A DNA stretch of 6,447 nt from Armatimonadota bacterium. GTDB lineage: Bacteria; Armatimonadota; Hebobacteria; Hebobacterales; WVXJ01. Shown here piece by piece: positions 1 to 6,415 of the stretch. The stretch lies in assembly GCA_011773575.1 (NCBI GenBank), contig WVXJ01000212.1:9049-15495 (forward strand). Direction: 5' to 3'. The notes under the pieces are model-generated. The model was not told the origin of the DNA. It worked only from the letters and a program-made list of their open reading frames with translations, and ran no database searches. A program made the translations under genes and the position numbers. The number at the start of each line of letters is the position of its first letter. The stretch's first letter is position 1.

Positions 1-3000
1 GCGAACTCTCCCAGGTGGGGCCAGAGAGCACTGGCAAAAGCAAGGTCTTGGCGTTTGAGAGAGAGCTCAACCCACAGCGGGCCCTCTTCTTCCAGTCGCG
101 CTTTTCTCCAACTGTACGGCAATGAGGCGGAGATGCTGGCGAGATGGGGGCCTTTGACAAGCCGGAGGTTCTCTATGTCCAGCCTGTCGCCGGAGAAGAC
201 GAAGCGGTCTATCTTGACCCTCTCCAGATGCGTATTTGCAAAGGTAGGTTCCGCCACCTCCAGGTCCCCGCGGATTGTCGGCTGGCGGGTGGGCCCCATT
301 ATTTGCAGGTAGATGTCGGCCGACCCGCCCAGACCCGAGACTCCTTCCACCCAGGGGCTGAGCACCTCAGCCCTCAGGTTGTGGACGTCTATATCGAGAT
401 TGGTGTCACCGGTGAGATGAATCTCTCCACGAGCCTCAGCATAGGCATCTTGCTCTTTGGCAACAACAGATTTGAGCGCCAGTTGATGCGGGGCAAAACC
501 CACTTCCCCCTCCAGAGAAGGCAGATGCTCACCGGCCAAGGATGCGTCGGATAGGACGAAGTTAACCTCCCCGTTCAATGCAGATGGAGGGCCTGAGACG
601 GAAACTGACGAGGTCAGGAAGCCGCGCACGGGTCGAGGAATCCTTGCAAGCGTCGCCAGAACGGGCGGCCTGTATCCATCGGCAATACGCGACCGCAGAC
701 CTCTTTCGATCAAGTCGAGCAGCAGGCCCATCTCCATTCCCTCGACATCCGCCTTCAGATTGGTCTGCCAAGAGCGCGCAGCACGGGCCGTGGAAGGAGC
801 CGCCCGCGTCAGATCGCCGGAGAGTCTGATACGTCCTCCCCGCGCGGCAAAATCGAGGCTCTCTATGGCAAGGCGCGGATCATCCCATGAGATAGAGGCA
901 TCGACATCACCCGCCGGGCGTCCGGCGAGAGTGACTTGCTCGACACTGAGTTGTGTCTCTATGCGCGGTGAATCCCGCTTTCCCTGCACTCTACCCTGAA
1001 GGGACAACCATCCATCCACTGGAACTGATGGATGAGAGCGAAGCAGAGCGGCCAGCCCCAATCGCTCCGCGGAAAAATCGAAGTCCAAGTGTCCCTCAGG
1101 TTTCATCACACCGGAGGCGGCGAATTGAGAGCCATCCACTCGGGCGGTGAAGAAGGGAAGGCTCAGCACACCACTGTCATAGCGCAGGTTCCCTTCGGCA
1201 AGGTCGAACTGCATACCGGCAAATTGAGGCCGGGTGATGTGTATGTCAGCCATCATCTCCGGGGATTTGGGGGAGCCGCGAATCTCGATATCGGAGTCAA
1301 ATACTCCTTTCGCCTGTTTTCGAAGATTCTTCGGCAGCCATTCTTCGAGTCGCGCCTTCTCTATCCTCCCCTGGGCGAACATCTCGCCGGGGCTGGCCTT
1401 TGTGGGCAGGCTTGCCCGCCCGCTGAATCTTCCTTCACCACTGCCTCGCTGGAATACCAGGTCGAAATGAGGCACCTCTTTGTCGTGAAGGACCGCACCT
1501 CCCCTCAGCCAATCATACTCGTAGCCGCGGATTTCGCCGGCAAAGATGTCACACCATAACTCCGCCTGCGGCCTCGTCTTGGTTCCCGAAAGCCGCGCGG
1601 AGAAGAAAGCAGTGCCGGAGACATCCTGCCCAAGCCTGCTTCCCACCTCCCCTAAATCAATGCCCCGACCCTCCAGATGGGCCTCGACTTTATCATCGGC
1701 TGAAAGGCCTCCGACAAGGTTAATGAGTCCATAGCCGGTCTCCGCCCTGGCGCGGGAGATGAGAATTTCACCCTTCGTATAGGAGAAATCGGTGCTGAGG
1801 CTTTCAAAGGGGAAACGCACCGGGCGCTGTTTACTCATTCCGGAGCGAACCTCTCCGTTCACGAGTGCGATATCCCCTGCCACCGTTGGTGCAGCCCGGC
1901 TTCGCTCGGTATGGAGGCTGAACTCTCCGCAGAGATTACCCCACACTTCTCCCGTGAGCGTATTCTTCACCGAATGGGGGGCAGAAGCCAGGTTTGCATC
2001 TGCCAGGGAGGCAGCGAATCTGGCTTTGCCTGAAGGAGGCAGGAAGATGGCGCCTTCTACTTCGCCGCCCATGGCAGCGGCCTGACCCGTCGCGGCAAAG
2101 GCTCTTTCGGAGTAGATGAAATCGGCCTTCACGTCTTGGACTTCTGGAAGTTCCGATACTGTCACTGAGGAAGCGACTCCTGCATCCGGATCTTGGCGCG
2201 CGGCCTGCGCGCCCACCAGGTTGAGCCGGGGGATGGAGGCGATGCCAAAGAAGGCGGATTCGCTTCCGCTGCCGATAATGCTGATGCTGAGAGCGCCTTT
2301 TCCGGGTGTACGGCTTAGGCTCGGAGCGATATCGGAGGGAAGGATTCTCGCGATATCTCTCCCCTGCGCCTCATCGGCGCAAAAATCGAATCGATGGCAC
2401 TGCACCGAAGAGGAGTTTGGAGCAGAGTCTGCCACGAGGTAACCTTTGCCCTTCACCCGAGTATCTCCGAGGCGGCCCTTAAGGTCGGCGAACTGCACCA
2501 GGCCGTTACCTATTCGCACCAGCCCGCTGACTTCATGTGCTTCACCTCTCACCCAGGGAAGTTCCAGTTCCGCCCGGCTTCTGGATATGGTGAGGGCATA
2601 ATCCAGAGAATCGGGCCCAGTGGCGTCTTGGTTGACGAGAAAGTATCCGGTTATGTCCCCGCGCCCGCGGGTGATCTCCAGATCCGAGGCAAGTGCTCCG
2701 TACTGCCATAGATAGCCCAGATCCGCGCCGGACATTACAAGCGAACCATTGAACCTGTCTTGCGTGGATTCTTCCGCGGAGGCGGCGGGATAATTCAACG
2801 ATTGGCCGGAGACGAAGATGTGGCTGAATCTGTCTTCCTGATTGACGCCTGAGAGCCGGAGCTGAAGCCGGGTGGCCGCCGTATCGCTTTCAGGTGAGCG
2901 GCTGGCAAAAAGGGAAAGGTCGAGATTCTCGATATGATTGGATTGTGGGCGCGCCAGGCCCTCCGGAGGCGAGAAATCCTGTAGCACCAGAGAACCGTCA

Positions 3001-3518
3001 ACCACTTCTATGCGCGCGGCAAGATACGCCGGAGGGGCGGCCTCTGGAGCGAGCAGGTCGGAGAAATTCCAGCGGCCTTCAGCATCTCGGACTATATTGA
3101 GTCCCGGGCGAACAGCCTTCACGCCATGCAGGCTGGGGAGAAGACCCTTGCCGGTAACGAGGCTGCCGAGCCGCAAGTCAATGGAAAGATCAGGGATCGT
3201 CAAAAAGGGCGGACCAGTAATCTGGTCTGACGGCGGCCCTGGAACCTGTTCGACCCGGAGGCTGGTGATATTCAGCCGCAGGAGTGTGGGCACATCGCTG
3301 CGCCCGATTCGCCAGTGTCTCAGAAGGAGGGAGGGTCGGCACTCTTCGACCCGCACTCTTCGACCCAGTGAACGGGAGAGTTCCCAGACAACGGCGCGCC
3401 GCAGATGCTCTCGAAAACTCCCCTGAGAGCGGATAGCAATCAACCCTATGACCAGGATCGCCAGAAGCGAGAGGACGGGCAGCCGGCGAGCCAATCGATT
3501 TATCCTTTTTGCACTCAT
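1..3518 (-). CDS. AsmA/TamB-like envelope protein, C-terminus beyond window edge
   Basis: Reading leftward from ATG at 3518-3516, the frame stays open for 1172 codons to base 1, so the gene is cut by the window edge. The lipA stop (3560-3558) lies in this same frame and no ATG, GTG or TTG falls between, so 3518 is the first possible start; only a weak GGGA precedes it. Residues 1-12 are basic and 13-29 form one hydrophobic segment, a signal anchor. Residues 33-58 (amphipathic helix, then LGRRVRVE) and 105-156 (IPDLSIDL, then P138-GLNIVRDAEGRWNF-152) are the classic AsmA/TamB N-terminal pattern. The rest is beta-rich, with a recurring G-x4-P element about every 100 residues (645, 748, 846, 1075). 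In this family such proteins are inner-membrane-anchored periplasmic beta-groove bridges implicated in outer-membrane lipid transport or protein assembly. It is probably co-transcribed with lipA. Family call is firm; subfamily (TamB, AsmA or YhdP-like) is unresolved without the C-terminus. Confidence 0.88.
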   Translation of the reverse strand, partial: MSAKRINRLARRLPVLSLLAILVIGLIAIRSQGSFREHLRRAVVWELSRSLGRRVRVEECRPSLLLRHWRIGRSDVPTLLRLNITSLRVEQVPGPPSDQITGPPFLTIPDLSIDLRLGSLVTGKGLLPSLHGVKAVRPGLNIVRDAEGRWNFSDLLAPEAAPPAYLAARIEVVDGSLVLQDFSPPEGLARPQSNHIENLDLSLFASRSPESDTAATRLQLRLSGVNQEDRFSHIFVSGQSLNYPAASAEESTQDRFNGSLVMSGADLGYLWQYGALASDLEITRGRGDITGYFLVNQDATGPDSLDYALTISRSRAELELPWVRGEAHEVSGLVRIGNGLVQFADLKGRLGDTRVKGKGYLVADSAPNSSSVQCHRFDFCADEAQGRDIARILPSDIAPSLSRTPGKGALSISIIGSGSESAFFGIASIPRLNLVGAQAARQDPDAGVASSVTVSELPEVQDVKADFIYSERAFAATGQAAAMGGEVEGAIFLPPSGKARFAASLADANLASAPHSVKNTLTGEVWGNLCGEFSLHTERSRAAPTVAGDIALVNGEVRSGMSKQRPVRFPFESLSTDFSYTKGEILISRARAETGYGLINLVGGLSADDKVEAHLEGRGIDLGEVGSRLGQDVSGTAFFSARLSGTKTRPQAELWCDIFAGEIRGYEYDWLRGGAVLHDKEVPHFDLVFQRGSGEGRFSGRASLPTKASPGEMFAQGRIEKARLEEWLPKNLRKQAKGVFDSDIEIRGSPKSPEMMADIHITRPQFAGMQFDLAEGNLRYDSGVLSLPFFTARVDGSQFAASGVMKPEGHLDFDFSAERLGLAALLRSHPSVPVDGWLSLQGRVQGKRDSPRIETQLSVEQVTLAGRPAGDVDASISWDDPRLAIESLDFAARGGRIRLSGDLTRAAPSTARAARSWQTNLKADVEGMEMGLLLDLIERGLRSRIADGYRPPVLATLARIPRPVRGFLTSSVSVSGPPSALNGEVNFVLSDASLAGEHLPSLEGEVGFAPHQLALKSVVAKEQDAYAEARGEIHLTGDTNLDIDVHNLRAEVLSPWVEGVSGLGGSADIYLQIMGPTRQPTIRGDLEVAEPTFANTHLERVKIDRFVFSGDRLDIENLRLVKGPHLASISASLPYSWRKARLEEEGPLWVELSLKRQDLAFASALWPHLGEF
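3339..3366 (-). repeat. Perfect 14-bp tandem duplication inside the TamB-like gene
   Basis: The 14-base unit GCACTCTTCGACCC occurs twice head to tail (3339-3352 and 3353-3366) with no mismatch; the flanking bases differ, so it is exactly two copies. On the coding strand it covers the last base of codon 51 through codon 60 (LGRRVRVEEC). Because 14 is not a multiple of three, the two copies are read in different frames, and loss or gain of one copy would shift the frame about 55 codons into the gene. Confidence 0.9.
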
Positions 3519-3557
3519 AGAGAAATCCCGGGTTGTTCGGCGGTGCCGACGGGCGGG

Positions 3558-4436
3558 TCAGACCGGCTCCCTGTGTTCTTCCAGCCTTGCCATCTCCCCC
3601 GCGTGATAGGAACTTCTCACCAGCGGTCCGGCGAGCACTTCGCGGAACCCCATCTCCTTTGCTTCCGCGGCGAGTTCCCGGTAAGCCTCTGGCGGGAGAT
3701 ATTTTACCACCGGCAGATGATTTTGGGTTGGCTGAAGGTACTGGCCCAGGGTGAGAAAGTCTGTTCCGACCCGGCGCAGTTGCCCAAGGGCGTCGAGGAT
3801 TTCTTCGCGGGTTTCGCCCAACCCGAGCATGAGGCCGCTCTTAATGAGAAGAGAGGGCCGACATTTCTTCGCACAGCGGAGGACTTCCAGGCTGCGCTCC
3901 CAGTCCGCCTGAGGTCTCACTTGTGGATAAAGCCTCGAAACCGTCTCCATATTATGGGCGAAGATCTCCGGCGCGGCCTGTACAACTGTTTTCACCGCGT
4001 CGCAGTCTCCTCGAAAATCTGGTGCCAATACTTCGACACTCGCCCACGGCGCAAGTTTGCGCATTGCACTTATGGCGGCGGCGAAGTGAGCCGCGCCTCC
4101 GTCGGCAAGATCATCACGTGTCACACAGGTAAGAACCACATGTTTCAGGCCCAGTTCCTTTGTTGCCAAAGCCACGCGGCGAGGCTCATCTTCATCCAGG
4201 GGCGCGGGCTTTCCGGTCTGTACCGCGCAGAAGCGGCAATCGCGAGTGCAAACCTCTCCCATAAGCAGAAAGGTCGCCTCTCCTTGTGAGAAACACTCTC
4301 CCAGGTTGGGACAGCGGGCGGATTCACAGACCGTCGCCACCCCTAGTCTCCTCAATCGCGGCGCAAGGTATTCCAAATAGGGACGCTTTCGAAAAACGGG
4401 CTTGATCCATTCCGGCAAAGGGGGAGATTTCTGCAT
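3558..4436 (-). CDS. lipA: Lipoyl synthase (radical SAM)
   Basis: This 292-residue protein is a full-length lipoyl synthase, the cytoplasmic radical-SAM enzyme that inserts two sulfurs into the octanoyl chain on lipoyl domains of 2-oxoacid dehydrogenases and the glycine cleavage H protein. The auxiliary 4Fe-4S cluster motif C-x4-C-x5-C is C37, C42 and C48 (CESARCPNLGEC). The radical-SAM motif C-x3-C-x2-C is C63, C67 and C70 (CTRDCRFC). The C-terminal RSSY at 274-277 supplies the conserved serine that ligates the auxiliary cluster. Further family signatures are VTRDDLADGGA, the HNMETV segment and SGLMLGLGET. The start ATG at 4436 follows a GAGAGGG Shine-Dalgarno (4446-4440) with a 3-base gap. 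It is the promoter-proximal gene of the pair with the TamB-like gene 39 bases downstream. No lipB octanoyltransferase lies beside it in this window, unlike the common lipB-lipA pairing. Confidence 0.98.
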   Translation of the reverse strand: MQKSPPLPEWIKPVFRKRPYLEYLAPRLRRLGVATVCESARCPNLGECFSQGEATFLLMGEVCTRDCRFCAVQTGKPAPLDEDEPRRVALATKELGLKHVVLTCVTRDDLADGGAAHFAAAISAMRKLAPWASVEVLAPDFRGDCDAVKTVVQAAPEIFAHNMETVSRLYPQVRPQADWERSLEVLRCAKKCRPSLLIKSGLMLGLGETREEILDALGQLRRVGTDFLTLGQYLQPTQNHLPVVKYLPPEAYRELAAEAKEMGFREVLAGPLVRSSYHAGEMARLEEHREPV

Positions 4437-4663
4437 TTTCCCTCTCTTAATTCATTCCCCAATTACCCGTCAGTCTTAATCACTCAACCGCAGACCCCTC
4501 GAGTGCCCTCAGGACAGGGCGGGGCGGGTGATCGGGGCGAAATGCTTAGAGTGAATCCTTCGATGTTGCTTGGGGCGGGCTGTGAACTCTTGATTCTATA
4601 CTCTCTGACTATATTCGTCTACATTCGCCACGGCAGGCTCCACTACCTTGCGCGAAACCCGAA

Positions 4664-4687
4664 CAGAGACGGCTTCCGCTGTGTCTG
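4664..4687 (+). other. Imperfect hairpin upstream of the transaldolase gene
   Basis: CAGAGACGGC (4664-4673) can pair with GCTGTGTCTG (4678-4687) around a TTCC loop: ten positions, with one G-G mismatch and one G-T wobble. It lies about 70 bases before the transaldolase ATG. No T-run follows, so it is not an intrinsic terminator. If transcription starts upstream of it, it would sit in the 5' leader; if the promoter at 4701-4728 is used, it could be an operator-like inverted repeat. The role is unknown. Confidence 0.4.
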
Positions 4688-4700
4688 TAAGCCAAGGAAA

Positions 4701-4728
4701 TTGACGCCGAAAGAAGAATATTGCTAAT
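4701..4728 (+). promoter_or_regulatory. Candidate sigma-70-type promoter for the transaldolase gene
   Basis: TTGACG at 4701-4706 matches five of six bases of the -35 consensus. Sixteen bases later GCTAAT (4723-4728) matches four of six -10 positions; the alternative TAATGT two bases on (18-base spacer) keeps the key T, A and final T. Transcription would begin near 4735, giving a leader of about 22 bases that contains the ribosome binding site. The -10 match is weak and sigma specificity in this organism is unknown. Confidence 0.3.
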
Positions 4729-4745
4729 GTTCTGCCAGCCGGCAC

Positions 4746-4752
4746 AGGAGGG
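4746..4752 (+). promoter_or_regulatory. Ribosome binding site fixing the transaldolase start
   Basis: AGGAGGG lies four bases before ATG 4757. It selects this ATG over the in-frame TTG at 4721, which would add 12 residues unlike the family N-terminus. Confidence 0.85.
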
Positions 4753-4756
4753 CATC

Positions 4757-5410
4757 ATGAAGATCTTCGTTGATACCGCCAATGTGGATGATATTCGGGA
4801 AGCCGCTTCCTGGGGGATCGTTGACGGTGTGACCACGAACCCCTCTCTGGTGGCAAAGGAGAAGCGTAACTTTCGGGAGGTCGTGCTGGAGATTTGCGAC
4901 ATAGTGGACGGCCCCATCAGCGCCGAAATCGTGAGCGTCAAGGCGGATGAGATGGTGGAGGATGCGAAAAAGGTGGCCTCCTGGCATCCCAACATAGTGA
5001 TTAAGGTGCCATTCATTCCGGAGGGAGTAAAGGCCATCCCCCGGCTCGCCGCGGAGGGAATCAAGACAAATGTAACTCTCTGTTTCTCGGCCAACCAGGC
5101 GCTATTGGCGGCGAAGGCGGGCGGGACATTCTGCTCCATCTTCCTGGGGCGGCTGGATGATGCGGGACATGACGGGATGGAGGTGGTGAGAGAGGCCGTA
5201 CAGATTTATCGAAATTACGGCTATGCCACGAAGGTTCTGGCGGCAAGCATCCGCCACCCCCTGCATGTTGTGGAGGCGGCGAAAGCGGGCGCCGATATCG
5301 CCACCATCCCCTTCAAAGTCCTCCAGCAGATGTTCCAGCACCCACTCACCGAGATAGGCTTGAAACGCTTCCTTGACGACTGGGCAAAAGTGCCGAAGAG
5401 TACGGGATAG
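4757..5410 (+). CDS. tal: TalC-type small transaldolase
   Basis: This 217-residue protein starts MKIFVDTANVDDI and matches the usual length of the small, decamer-type transaldolases (about 215-220 aa) of the transaldolase/fructose-6-phosphate aldolase family. It is a cytoplasmic TIM barrel that transfers a dihydroxyacetone unit between sugar phosphates in the non-oxidative pentose phosphate pathway. Visible active-site elements are D6, the TTNPS loop with N28, E57, the Schiff-base lysine K83 (VIKVP), T107, R132 in GRLDD, and S164 in AASIRHP. Two positions separate the activities: E57 and F129 align with the Glu and Phe of transaldolases, where E. coli fructose-6-phosphate aldolase has Gln59 and Tyr131. 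The sequence therefore favours transaldolase over FSA. The start at 4757 is fixed by AGGAGGG. It is followed after 25 bases by a sugar isomerase/epimerase gene, probably in one operon. Confidence 0.96.
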   Translation: MKIFVDTANVDDIREAASWGIVDGVTTNPSLVAKEKRNFREVVLEICDIVDGPISAEIVSVKADEMVEDAKKVASWHPNIVIKVPFIPEGVKAIPRLAAEGIKTNVTLCFSANQALLAAKAGGTFCSIFLGRLDDAGHDGMEVVREAVQIYRNYGYATKVLAASIRHPLHVVEAAKAGADIATIPFKVLQQMFQHPLTEIGLKRFLDDWAKVPKSTG

Positions 5411-5420
5411 AGGATTTCGA

Positions 5421-5425
5421 AGGAG
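5421..5425 (+). promoter_or_regulatory. Ribosome binding site of the sugar isomerase/epimerase gene
   Basis: AGGAG sits ten bases before ATG 5436, a slightly long spacing. The TTG at 5428 is in another frame and meets TGA after two codons, so ATG 5436 is the natural start. It gives an N-terminus (MRFACQEVL) that fits the first barrel strand. Confidence 0.6.
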
Positions 5426-5435
5426 AATTGAAAGT

Positions 5436-6221
5436 ATGAGATTTGCTTGTCAGGAGGTTTTGACACCAGGGGCGACGCTGGCGGAGAAGGCGGAGAATCT
5501 CGCCCGGTGGGGTTATGAGGGGATGGAGTTGTGGGGGGATAACCTCAAGCCGAGGCTGGATGAAATAAAGAAGGCGCTCAGCGGGCCGGTGAAGTTGTCC
5601 AGCATTTGCGCGGGGTATCGCGGCTGTCCCTTGAGTGCGGATAAGAATGAGCGGGATACCGCGCTGGCGGATACGAAGGAACTGCTTTCCATGGGCGCGG
5701 ACCTCGGCGGCGCGGGATTGATCTTTGTTCCCATCTTTGGACCCCCGCAATTGAAGGACGCCGGCACATCGGGGGATGTCATATCATTGGAAAAGGATTT
5801 GCTGTGCGAGTTAATGGATGAGGCCGGCGCCCATGCAGAAAAAGTGGGCGGCACCATCCTGCTGGAGCCCTTGAACCGCTATGAGACCCATTTGCTCAAC
5901 CGGCTGGAGCAGGCCGTTGAAATCTGTAAGCGAGTCGGCAACCCGCGCATAAAAGTAATGGCGGATTTCTTCCATATGAATATCGAGGAGCCGGACATTC
6001 CCACGGCTATTCGCGCCGCGGGCGATCATATTGCGCACGTACATTTGGCCGATTCCCAGCGCGTCCAGCCGGGGCTTGGACATACGGATTTCAAGTCCGG
6101 CTTCAAAGCCCTGAAGGAAATAGGGTTCGACGGATATATGGCCCTGGAGGTATTTCCGCTGCAGGGTGATCCGAATATTGAATTGAAGAAGTGCGCGGAC
6201 TGGATGCGCACACAGATGTAA
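5436..6221 (+). CDS. Xylose-isomerase-like TIM-barrel sugar isomerase/epimerase
   Basis: This 261-residue protein belongs to the AP-endonuclease-2/xylose-isomerase-like TIM-barrel superfamily. The four expected divalent-metal ligands are present: E144 (LLEPLN), D177 (VMADFFH), H203 (HVHLAD) and E238 (MALEVF). E150, H180 and R209 match the substrate-contact residues described for D-psicose/D-tagatose 3-epimerases, and the whole set sits a constant six residues earlier than in the Agrobacterium enzyme as I recall its numbering (E150, E156, D183, H186, H209, R215, E244). PGLGHTDF (212-219) is the usual loop after the histidine ligand. Those enzymes act on ketoses by a metal-held enediolate. The length is nearer hydroxypyruvate isomerase (about 258 aa) than the epimerases (about 290 aa), so isomerase activity or a sugar-phosphate substrate remains possible. 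The transaldolase gene 25 bases upstream points to ketose or pentose metabolism. Family is firm, substrate unknown. Confidence 0.93.
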   Translation: MRFACQEVLTPGATLAEKAENLARWGYEGMELWGDNLKPRLDEIKKALSGPVKLSSICAGYRGCPLSADKNERDTALADTKELLSMGADLGGAGLIFVPIFGPPQLKDAGTSGDVISLEKDLLCELMDEAGAHAEKVGGTILLEPLNRYETHLLNRLEQAVEICKRVGNPRIKVMADFFHMNIEEPDIPTAIRAAGDHIAHVHLADSQRVQPGLGHTDFKSGFKALKEIGFDGYMALEVFPLQGDPNIELKKCADWMRTQM

Positions 6222-6235
6222 AGCGGGCAGGAATC

Positions 6236-6264
6236 TCACCGCAAAGACGCAGAGGACGCAAAGA
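6236..6264 (+). repeat. Short tandem of CGCAAAGA-like units
   Basis: After CACC the sequence reads CGCAAAGA (6240-6247), CGCAGAGGA (6248-6256) and CGCAAAGA (6257-6264): three near-identical units with a period of 8-9 bases. Similar CCGCAAAGACGCAGAGG strings are, from general knowledge, scattered between genes in many environmental bacterial genomes. Confidence 0.7.
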
Positions 6265-6314
6265 CAAGAATGGGCGGGGGGCAGCGGCTAACCATGGCCT
6301 ACAGGCAAACCTGC

Positions 6315-6341
6315 GGCGGGATTGGTAAATCCCGCCCTACA
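6315..6341 (+). repeat. Perfect 9-bp hairpin with CCTACA tag
   Basis: GGCGGGATT (6315-6323) pairs perfectly with AATCCCGCC (6328-6336) around a GGTA loop, and the 3' arm runs into CCTACA (6336-6341). The form is that of a dispersed intergenic palindrome. There is no T-run, so termination is unlikely. Confidence 0.8.
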
Positions 6342-6370
6342 GAACCGCGTGTGAGCGAATAGAAACTGCC

Positions 6371-6396
6371 GGCGGGGGACGAGCCCCCACCCTACA
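6371..6396 (+). repeat. Second hairpin with CCTACA tag
   Basis: GGCGGGGG (6371-6378) pairs with CCCCCACC (6384-6391) around ACGAG, with a single C-A mismatch, and is followed by CCTACA (6391-6396). It has the same layout as the hairpin at 6315: a GGCGGG start, a short loop, and the tag directly after the 3' arm. It looks like a diverged member of the same element class. Confidence 0.75.
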
Positions 6397-6415
6397 ACGG
6401 ATAGACTGGAAGTTA

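Larger units (their letters stand above)
4437..4756. promoter_or_regulatory. Divergent intergenic spacer between lipA and transaldolase genes
   Basis: These 320 bases separate two genes transcribed away from each other, so promoters for both directions are expected here. The lipA-proximal 60 bases are relatively A+T-rich, but I see no convincing -35/-10 pair for lipA. A small stem-loop (GCCCT 4505-4509 with AGGGC 4516-4520, 6-base loop) is followed by a G-rich run. A weak open frame (GTG at 4503 or ATG at 4542, ending at 4727) encodes a short hydrophobic stretch, but it lacks a good ribosome binding site and recognisable similarity; I do not call it a gene. Confidence 0.6.

Noticed and set aside
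1013..1034. CATCCA...TGGATG inverted repeat
   Set aside because: It has six-base arms with a ten-base loop inside a coding region, explained by codons for HPSVPVDGW; nothing suggests a function.
1032..1559. Plus-strand open frames of 100-175 codons across 1-3430
   Set aside because: They all lie opposite the continuous AsmA/TamB-like frame, overlap one another in different frames, lack good ribosome binding sites and have no recognisable domains.
3405..4289. A 294-codon plus-strand open frame opposite lipA
   Set aside because: It is exactly antisense to a textbook lipoyl synthase with all its cysteine motifs. The plus-strand peptide shows no recognisable domain, and long antisense frames are expected from G+C-rich codon use.
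4503..4727. Small plus-strand frame (74 codons from GTG, 61 from ATG 4542) with a hydrophobic stretch in the lipA-transaldolase spacer
   Set aside because: It has no convincing Shine-Dalgarno, sits where promoters must be, contains the hairpin and -35 candidate, and resembles no family I know. It could be revisited if conserved in relatives with a synonymous bias.
4609..5139. Minus-strand frames of up to 176 codons opposite the transaldolase gene
   Set aside because: They are antisense shadows of a clear TalC-type coding sequence; their peptides are low-complexity and carry no motif.
5346..6239. Minus-strand frames of 114-142 codons opposite the isomerase gene
   Set aside because: The plus strand carries a complete metal-binding active site in frame; the minus frames have no ribosome binding sites or domains.
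6315..6341. Hairpin considered as an intrinsic terminator for the transaldolase operon
   Set aside because: No T-run follows the stem; CCTACAGAACC follows instead, and the unit resembles a dispersed repeat.
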